From assembly GCA_900545185.1 (NCBI GenBank), contig UQYH01000071.1, positions 1 through 12,205 on the forward strand: a stretch of 12,205 nucleotides of DNA, read 5' to 3'. This document shows, one piece after another, positions 6,770-12,205 of the stretch; the first letter of the stretch is position 1, and each line of letters opens with the position of its first letter. A program made the translations under genes and the position numbers. Below the pieces are notes generated by a model, which was given only the letters and a program-made list of their open reading frames with translations, ran no database searches and was not told the DNA's origin. This stretch comes from an uncultured Eubacteriales bacterium (GTDB taxonomy: Bacteria; Bacillota; Clostridia; UBA1381; UBA9506).

Positions 6770-7651
6770 ATGCAGAAACGAAACTTGTTTTTTACAATTT
6801 TAATACATGCCGTTTTTATTCTTTGCGCTATTACCTTTGTTGTGCCGATGCTCTATGTTATTTCGATTTCGTTTTCCTCCGAATCGGCGCTGAACCTTTA
6901 TGGCTATCAGCTTTTTCCGAAGGAATGGTCACTTTCGGCATACCAGTCGGTTTTAAAAAACCCCACGCAGCTGATTAATTCGTATAAGGTAACGATTTTC
7001 AGTTCGTTATTCGGCAGTGCGCTCAGTGTTTTGGTGATGGGGTTAATGGCTTATCCGCTCTCAAGAAGCAATTTTTATTTTAAACGTCCGATGACGTTTC
7101 TCATCTTTTTTACAATGCTTTTCGGCGGCGGATTAATTCCTTCGTACATCTTAAACACACAATATATCGGGATTGGCAATACCATTTGGATTTATATTTT
7201 TCCGGGGCTTGCGTCGGCGTGGTACATCATTATTATGCGTACGTTTTTCCAGCAGCTGCCGCCGTCGCTCGTTGAATCGGCTAAAATTGACGGTGCATCG
7301 GAATACCGCATCTTTTACACGATTATTCTGCCGCTTTCAAAGCCGGTGCTGGCAACCGTTTTTTTAATGGTGATGCTGGCAAAGTGGAATGACTGGTATA
7401 CAACGCTGATTTATGTACGGGATGCCAAGCTTTACACCCTGCAATATATGTTGCAGCGGATTCTGCGCGAAATTGAATTTGTTAAGTCGGTAGCCGATAC
7501 GGGGCTGAATGTTAACGTATCGCAGGATGTAGCGGCAGAGCCGATGCGCTTTGCCATGGTTATTTTGGCGGCGGGACCGATGCTTGTTATTTTTCCCTTT
7601 TTCCAAAAATATTTCACCAAGGGTTTAACGGTAGGTGCGGTTAAAGGTTAA
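6770..7651 (+). CDS. CUT1 carbohydrate ABC permease, YtcP/LplC type
   Basis: This is the second membrane subunit of the importer, 293 aa, and pairs with the preceding permease. Six helices are apparent (~6-35, 75-97, 107-128, 135-156, 193-216, 261-282). The EAA loop is at ~168-190 (VESAKIDGASEYRIFYTIIL), followed by a helix with KWNDWY, a hallmark of YtcP/LplC proteins. The C-terminus FFQKYFTKGLTVGAVKG is the standard ending of the family and is complete. AGGGGGAG spans the upstream stop codon. A 132-bp gap with a weak hairpin separates it from the binding-protein gene. Confidence 0.94.
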   Translation: MQKRNLFFTILIHAVFILCAITFVVPMLYVISISFSSESALNLYGYQLFPKEWSLSAYQSVLKNPTQLINSYKVTIFSSLFGSALSVLVMGLMAYPLSRSNFYFKRPMTFLIFFTMLFGGGLIPSYILNTQYIGIGNTIWIYIFPGLASAWYIIIMRTFFQQLPPSLVESAKIDGASEYRIFYTIILPLSKPVLATVFLMVMLAKWNDWYTTLIYVRDAKLYTLQYMLQRILREIEFVKSVADTGLNVNVSQDVAAEPMRFAMVILAAGPMLVIFPFFQKYFTKGLTVGAVKG

Positions 7652-7717
7652 CATTAAGGCATCGGGCTTCGTATGGTATGATGAGGCTGATTTCTTACAA
7701 AGCTGCGTTACAAAACA

Positions 7718-7746
7718 GGGCAGAGGAGGCGTTGTACCCACTGCCC
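7718..7746 (+). other. Stem-loop between permease and binding-protein genes
   Basis: GGGCAG (7718-7723) and CTGCCC (7741-7746) are perfect complements. After an A-A mismatch, GG/CC extends the stem inward. No T run follows, so it is not a classical terminator. It lies in the only long gap of the operon and may stabilise the downstream message or reduce read-through. A TATGAT at 7677-7682 with a poor -35 (TTAAGG) could be a weak internal promoter. Confidence 0.35.
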
Positions 7747-7789
7747 GGATAAAAATAAAGAAAACATATAATCAGGGAGGAAGATGAGA

Positions 7790-9334
7790 ATGAAACAGGT
7801 AAAAAAAGCGATGGTAATTTTGTTGTGCGCCTGCCTTATGCTGGCGGCCAGCGGATGTAAAAAAGGAGCCAAAACAGTTTCTGAGGATGATGCGCTGACG
7901 CTCAAAATGATTTTCACCGGCGTGGGCGAAATGAAAGACAGTGCAGAGGTTTGGGAACAGTTTAATGAAAAGCTGGGGGACTACCTTCCCAATACAACCG
8001 TAGATTTTGAAGTGATTCCCAATTCGGATTATGCTGAAAAATGGAAACTGATTTCGGCCTCTAAAGAAAAGGTGGATGTCTCATGGTTCGGCTGGATGCT
8101 GAATTTAAGCGACGAGGTGAATCGCGGTTCAATTCAAAGCTTGGACGATTACTATCAATATGTGCCGGATTTGGTAAACGAACTGCCGGATTGGCTGCTG
8201 AAGCTTGGCACCCTGAACAACAAAAGCTATGTTGTGCCGATTGCGCAAATGATGACAAACTTACCCTATGGTGTGTGTACGCAAAAGGAACTGGCTGAAA
8301 AATATCATTTAGATACGGAAGCTATCAGTAAAATTTTTGATAAAGAAGAAATGATTACACGAGAGGACTTTAAACCCTTTGAGGAGTACCTTGCGGCATT
8401 GCAAGAGGCAGGAGAGCTGCGCAAGGGCGTATCAAAATCCTTTATTGCAACCATTGCATCCAAAATCGGCGGACTGGGTCAGTTTAAAGAAAATCTTGTA
8501 GCGAATGCATGTATTGATTGGCATTCGGAGGATTTAAAGGTGTATGACCGCTTGCATGACTTTCCCGAAAGTATGGCATATTACGAAATGATTCACGATT
8601 GGTATCAAAAGGGCTACATTCGCAAGGATATTCTTTCTCTGACGGATGCAGCAGAGGATGAAGGAAAGGAAAACGGTTATGTGCTGTGGTGCACCTCTTA
8701 CTTTAAGGATAATACGCAGCGTATGAGCGCACAATACGGCATTGACGTGGTTTCTTTCCCAATATACCAGCGTTTGTATATCCCATACAATACACCCACA
8801 ACGAATTTAGCCGTTCCCAAAACAGCTGTTTCTCCGGAGCGCTCTATGAAATTGATTGAGCTTTTAAACACCAAGAAGGGTAAGGATTTATACAACTTAT
8901 TAGTATATGGAATTGAGGGCAAGCATTATAATAAAGTAAACGATACAACGATTCAATGGCTGGAACCCCAAGCTCCCGGTACTTCATCTGAAAATAATTA
9001 CGGATATGCAAACTGGGCTATCGGTAATGTGTTTAATTCGTATGAAACACAATTCGACACACCGGGCTGGAATGAATATTTGGAAAAAGATATTAACGGT
9101 CATGCAACACCGTCGCCCTTAACCGGCTTTACGCTTGATACAACGCCGATTAAGCTGGAGCTTGCGCAATATGCGGCTATCGAAAAGGAATATAGCTATA
9201 TTGAATTTGGCACCAATGACAATTTTAAAGAACTGCTGGAGGAAAGAAACGAAAAGTATAAGCAGGCCGGCAGTGATAAAATTATTGAAGAAATCCGTAA
9301 GCAGGTGAATGCGTTTAAAGAGTCGAAACATTAG
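7790..9334 (+). CDS. Extracellular sugar-binding lipoprotein, YtcQ/LplA type (DUF3502)
   Basis: This is the substrate-binding subunit of the importer, 514 aa, anchored to the outer face of the membrane. It has a basic start (MKQVKKAM), a hydrophobic segment and a lipobox ASGC with the lipidated cysteine at residue 23, followed by a charged linker. The mature part is a family 1 solute-binding protein. Its last ~120 residues match the DUF3502 C-terminal domain, with GFTLDTTPIKLELAQ near 446-460, then KYKQAGSDKIIEEIRKQVNA at the end. ATG 7790 was chosen because GGGAGG ends 9 nt upstream; the ATG at 7784 would leave only 3 nt and add two residues. Position and family indicate it delivers oligosaccharides to the two preceding permeases. 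The ligand is not known. Placement after both permeases is a common order for this class. Confidence 0.93.
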   Translation: MKQVKKAMVILLCACLMLAASGCKKGAKTVSEDDALTLKMIFTGVGEMKDSAEVWEQFNEKLGDYLPNTTVDFEVIPNSDYAEKWKLISASKEKVDVSWFGWMLNLSDEVNRGSIQSLDDYYQYVPDLVNELPDWLLKLGTLNNKSYVVPIAQMMTNLPYGVCTQKELAEKYHLDTEAISKIFDKEEMITREDFKPFEEYLAALQEAGELRKGVSKSFIATIASKIGGLGQFKENLVANACIDWHSEDLKVYDRLHDFPESMAYYEMIHDWYQKGYIRKDILSLTDAAEDEGKENGYVLWCTSYFKDNTQRMSAQYGIDVVSFPIYQRLYIPYNTPTTNLAVPKTAVSPERSMKLIELLNTKKGKDLYNLLVYGIEGKHYNKVNDTTIQWLEPQAPGTSSENNYGYANWAIGNVFNSYETQFDTPGWNEYLEKDINGHATPSPLTGFTLDTTPIKLELAQYAAIEKEYSYIEFGTNDNFKELLEERNEKYKQAGSDKIIEEIRKQVNAFKESKH

Positions 9335-9379
9335 GCATGAGGGATTTGGTTTCCTAATCTTTAAACCGAGGAGGAGCAT

Positions 9380-10978
9380 ATGAACAAGAAAAACTTTTTT
9401 ATAGGTCTGTGCATGGCGAGCATATTCACGCTGAGCGGTGTTTCGGTAACGGCGGTTTATGAAGAACCGATTCGGTTTACGGCGCCCATCTATAAGAGCG
9501 GTGACGGTGTAACGGTGATTGAAGGCCCGCAGGCCGGCGGATTTTATGTCAGCGCCGAAGCAACCTATAGCGGCACACAAAGCCGTACGGCGCGCCTGTT
9601 GTGTGCATTTTACGATGCCGAAAGTGGTGTGATCCGGCAGGTGACAGCCTCTAACGAGGCAGGCTGGCCGGGCATGGCCACTCAAACGCTGACGGCAAGA
9701 GTTGACATAAATTCAATGGAGAACGGGAGTTTTCGCTGTTTTTATGTTGATGATTTACAGCGGCACACGCCTCTGCAAAACGAGGCTCCGGCTGCGCCCG
9801 GCGGTTTTACGGCACAAAATGCGACAGCCGGCAGCGTAGAGCTTAGCTGGAACGAAGCAGAAGACGATTTTCAACAGGTGGCAGGCTATACGGTTTATAA
9901 AAACGGTATGCAGGTGACTGAAACAAGCAATACAAGCTTTGTGCTTAGCAACTTAATGCGTAACCAAAGCGCATTGGTTGAAGTGCGTGCAAGCGATGGT
10001 CACAAGCTTTCAAATTCGGCTGCAGTTACGGTTGTGCCGCAAAAAATAAGCTCGCTATGTTTTGATGTCAATCAAAAAGACAGCAATCATCGTGTTCAAT
10101 CGGCGGACTCTAACCTTGTGTTTATGGCCATACCCTATGGAGCTGCCGGCGTAACGGAAAGCAATATAATGGCAGGCAAGCTTTGCAGTCATATCGAAAA
10201 CGGAAAATATCCGGGCTTTACGGTGAATACAGATTACATAAAGCCGACCGACAGGGAAATTGTTTTTGAATTTACTTATCTTGATGTGCCCGGTGAGGGC
10301 AAAAATGCAACCTATATTTATGCACATGATGTAGAGGTTGGAACGACATCCTGGGGTATTTCTACAATTATAAATCCTGATAATCCGTCTGAAACAATCT
10401 CTATTGCCTCTAAGCCGATTGAGATTCGAAACAGCGGTGTTTGGAAAACATCAACCATTACCTTTGCCAATGCCGAATGGACGGAAAACGGAGCGGGCAG
10501 CGGTCAATTTTATCAAAATTTCCGCATCTATTCTGCCAACACCGGCGATTTTTACATTGCATGCGGCAACGTCTATAAAAAAGAAGATTATCAGCCTATG
10601 AATCCCAACATGACAGTTGACGGCGGCATGGTTGTTTATGGCATGAATTTCACAGTGCCGGGCGGCTATGATACAGCTTATCGGATTGACGAAAAAGAGG
10701 GAAAACCCTGTGCTGTCGGCGCTACGGCGGCCGGGCTGTGTTACAGCGTAACGGATGTAGCTGTGCTCGGCGCGCCGAGCGCCTTGCTGGAGGTGGAGTT
10801 TTATGATGACCGTGCCGGAGATACCTTGCAGGTGAGCGGTACGAACATACAAATGGATGGAAGCGGCTGGCGATATGCGGCGATTCCTATGGCCGGTACG
10901 CAGCTTTCGAATTTAGACTTTACAAGAGCCTCTGGCGAGGCGGTCTGTCTGGGCAGTCTGCAGGCCTATGCCAAGTGA
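9380..10978 (+). CDS. Secreted protein with fibronectin III and beta-sandwich modules
   Basis: The protein has 532 aa and is exported. MNKKNFF, a hydrophobic core and SVTA|VYEE give a Sec signal peptide of about 25 residues. Residues ~26-134 form a beta-rich domain. A fibronectin type III domain lies at ~135-218 (PAAPGGFTAQNATAGSVELS, then AGYTVYKNGMQV). Residues ~222-405 look like a carbohydrate-binding-type beta-sandwich (IVFEFTYLDVPGEGKNATYI, GVWKTSTITFANAEW, FRIYSANTGDFYIA). A similar, shorter module ends the protein (ALLEVEFYDD, GSGWRYAAIPM). No catalytic domain, membrane anchor or sortase motif is visible, so a glycan-binding or scaffold role is inferred. AGGAGGAG precedes the ATG by 3 nt. 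It sits 45 bp after the binding lipoprotein and 21 bp before the next secreted protein, suggesting one operon. Confidence 0.8.
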   Translation: MNKKNFFIGLCMASIFTLSGVSVTAVYEEPIRFTAPIYKSGDGVTVIEGPQAGGFYVSAEATYSGTQSRTARLLCAFYDAESGVIRQVTASNEAGWPGMATQTLTARVDINSMENGSFRCFYVDDLQRHTPLQNEAPAAPGGFTAQNATAGSVELSWNEAEDDFQQVAGYTVYKNGMQVTETSNTSFVLSNLMRNQSALVEVRASDGHKLSNSAAVTVVPQKISSLCFDVNQKDSNHRVQSADSNLVFMAIPYGAAGVTESNIMAGKLCSHIENGKYPGFTVNTDYIKPTDREIVFEFTYLDVPGEGKNATYIYAHDVEVGTTSWGISTIINPDNPSETISIASKPIEIRNSGVWKTSTITFANAEWTENGAGSGQFYQNFRIYSANTGDFYIACGNVYKKEDYQPMNPNMTVDGGMVVYGMNFTVPGGYDTAYRIDEKEGKPCAVGATAAGLCYSVTDVAVLGAPSALLEVEFYDDRAGDTLQVSGTNIQMDGSGWRYAAIPMAGTQLSNLDFTRASGEAVCLGSLQAYAK

Positions 10979-10999
10979 TGCGGAAACGGAGGAGAGAGC

Positions 11000-12205
11000 A
11001 TGAAACAAAGCGGAACTTTGATCAGATGCGGCATTTTGTCGGTTGTGTTTGTCCTTTTCTGCATGTGCTTTACCACAGCTTTACACACGCAGCCGGTGTA
11101 TGCAGCCGACCACGTTATGCAGCAGGAGATTGTTGACGGCCCAAACACGCCGTCGGAAAATAACGCATATATTATTTTTTCAGATTCACCGCGAGAGCAT
11201 AAAATGAGCTTTGAGGATGGTGTCGGAACCGATCGGTACAAAAACGAAACATATAATGAAAAAATTAAGTTTGACGGGGTTGAGTGCCGACAGGTTTGGA
11301 AGGAAAACTACCTGTATATGCGGCTGGACACAAGCTTTGCCTCGCCGGAGGACAGCGTGTTTCGCATTGATGTGGATTATTGGGATTATTCCGGTATCGG
11401 CTGGTTTTTCATTGATTACACCAAGGCCGACTCGGATTCGGTTTACGGACGTGTTTCGGTTTTAAAGGAGGGTAACCCGGACGGCGACCCCAAATGGCAC
11501 AGACTGACGGTTTATATTACCGATGCATCCTTTCGCCAATGCATGCCCTACGGCTGCGATTTAAAGATTGTGACGAATGCGTTTAATGCCTTTTCTAAAA
11601 TAGAGGTTACAAACCTGAGCGCCGGTAAAGGAGATTCGACCGAGGAAATCGGCGTGTTTAACAAATTGCAGGCAAATGCACTGCAATTTTTGGGGCTGTA
11701 TGACGGCGGTGCGGCAGATGATGCAGAGGCAAACCCCTTTTTAACACAGGAGGAGTTTATCCGCTGTTTTTATACAGCGCTGGGAAAAAAGGACGAGGTT
11801 ATATCTGCGGCCGGTGTGCCCAAGGCAAGTGGTGTTTCGGATGCGGCAAAGGCCTTTGTGGGATATGCGGAAAAGCAAGGCTTGCTTTCGGATGATTTTG
11901 CACCGCAGGGTCGTTTAACCGAAGCTCAAATGCTTGATTATTATTTACGCTATTTCGGTTTTTCGGGTTACGATGCGCAAAACCCATATGCAAAGGCAAA
12001 AGAGTGCGGCCTGATTTTGGGTAATGAGGTTGTTTTTCAAATGAAAAAGGATGTAACGCACGACAACTTTGTCGGCGTTGCGGCCAATGCCCTGATGGTA
12101 CGGCCAAGCAGCGGCCGAGAGCCTTTGGCAGAGCTTTTAGAGGCCAAAAAAATTACGGGACGTCAAATTTCTGAATCCGGCTACGGAAAGCTTTATGACT
12201 GGATG
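11000..12205 (+). CDS. Secreted beta-sandwich/SLH-like protein, 3' partial
   Basis: The frame is open from ATG 11000 to the window end (402 codons, no stop). GGAGGAG ends 5 nt before the start. A long signal peptide (MKQSGTLIRCGILSVVFVLF and onward) has a likely cleavage at PVYA|ADH near residue 36. Residues ~85-215 form a beta-sandwich module (VFRIDVDYWDYSGIGWFFID, KWHRLTVYITDASF, CDLKIVTNAFNAFSKIEVTN) resembling modules of the preceding protein. Residues ~224-370 carry three repeats that look like divergent S-layer-homology units, best seen in AKAFVGYAEKQGLLSDDFAP, then GRLTEAQMLDYYLRYFGF, and PYAKAKECGLILGN. These would anchor the protein to secondary cell-wall polymer. More protein, possibly a catalytic domain, lies beyond the window. 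The gene follows the fibronectin protein by 21 bp in the same orientation, so it is likely the next cistron. Function is inferred as cell-surface glycan binding or processing. Confidence 0.8.
   Translation, partial: MKQSGTLIRCGILSVVFVLFCMCFTTALHTQPVYAADHVMQQEIVDGPNTPSENNAYIIFSDSPREHKMSFEDGVGTDRYKNETYNEKIKFDGVECRQVWKENYLYMRLDTSFASPEDSVFRIDVDYWDYSGIGWFFIDYTKADSDSVYGRVSVLKEGNPDGDPKWHRLTVYITDASFRQCMPYGCDLKIVTNAFNAFSKIEVTNLSAGKGDSTEEIGVFNKLQANALQFLGLYDGGAADDAEANPFLTQEEFIRCFYTALGKKDEVISAAGVPKASGVSDAAKAFVGYAEKQGLLSDDFAPQGRLTEAQMLDYYLRYFGFSGYDAQNPYAKAKECGLILGNEVVFQMKKDVTHDNFVGVAANALMVRPSSGREPLAELLEAKKITGRQISESGYGKLYDWM

Noticed and set aside
7767..7772. Perfect TATAAT before the binding-protein gene
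   Set aside because: There is no acceptable -35 box 16-18 bp upstream, and transcription would begin inside the ribosome binding site, so it is probably chance in an A+T-rich stretch.
7784..7789. ATG two codons upstream as start of the binding lipoprotein
   Set aside because: Only 3 nt separate it from GGGAGG; the ATG at 7790 has better spacing. The difference does not affect the signal peptide call.
9119..9685. Long open frame on the - strand (188 codons)
   Set aside because: It lies antisense across the end of the binding lipoprotein and the start of the secreted protein, both well supported. Its composition is rich in Arg, Cys and Ile without a family pattern or ribosome binding site.
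1..12205. CRISPR arrays, tRNA or rRNA genes, complete insertion sequences
   Set aside because: No regularly spaced direct repeats, cloverleaf-like sequences, rRNA signatures or transposase genes were seen.

Overview
The window looks like a chromosomal segment of a low-to-mid GC, Gram-positive, Clostridia-like bacterium. The reasons are strong GGAGG-type ribosome binding sites, a YtcQ/LplA-type sugar-binding lipoprotein with YteP/YtcP-type permeases, an exported protein with S-layer-homology-like repeats, and compact codirectional genes. I cannot name a genus. All supported genes lie on the + strand.

Region 1 (1-1507) is decayed or mobile-sequence-rich DNA. It holds the 3' part of an EamA/DMT-family transporter with a one-base frameshift in a T run. 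Next comes a 132-bp element made of two inverted hairpin units, each preceded by GTAG, which is the architecture of a REPIN. A tight 13-bp hairpin follows, then a coiled-coil gene remnant with no start codon and an internal TAA. Region 2 (1508-1910) is non-coding. It carries a rho-independent terminator, a second long inverted repeat with alternative pairing, and a good promoter.

Region 3 (1911-12205) appears to be a glycan-utilisation locus. A cytosolic glycoside-hydrolase-like protein of 525 aa is followed by a hairpin and then a second strong promoter. That promoter precedes a run of six codirectional genes: a second cytosolic GH20/GH67-like protein (698 aa), two CUT1-type ABC permeases, a DUF3502-type solute-binding lipoprotein, a secreted protein with a fibronectin III domain, and a secreted protein with a beta-sandwich module and SLH-like repeats that runs off the window. 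No ABC ATPase, regulator or monosaccharide-catabolism gene is present.

The inferred scheme is that surface proteins bind or present a glycan, the lipoprotein and two permeases import oligosaccharides using an ATPase encoded elsewhere, and the two cytosolic enzymes trim them. The substrate cannot be read from the sequence. The most unusual points are the REPIN-like element whose GTAG supplies a host stop codon, the two hard-to-classify cytosolic hydrolase-like proteins, and a probable shared beta-sandwich module in the two adjacent secreted proteins.
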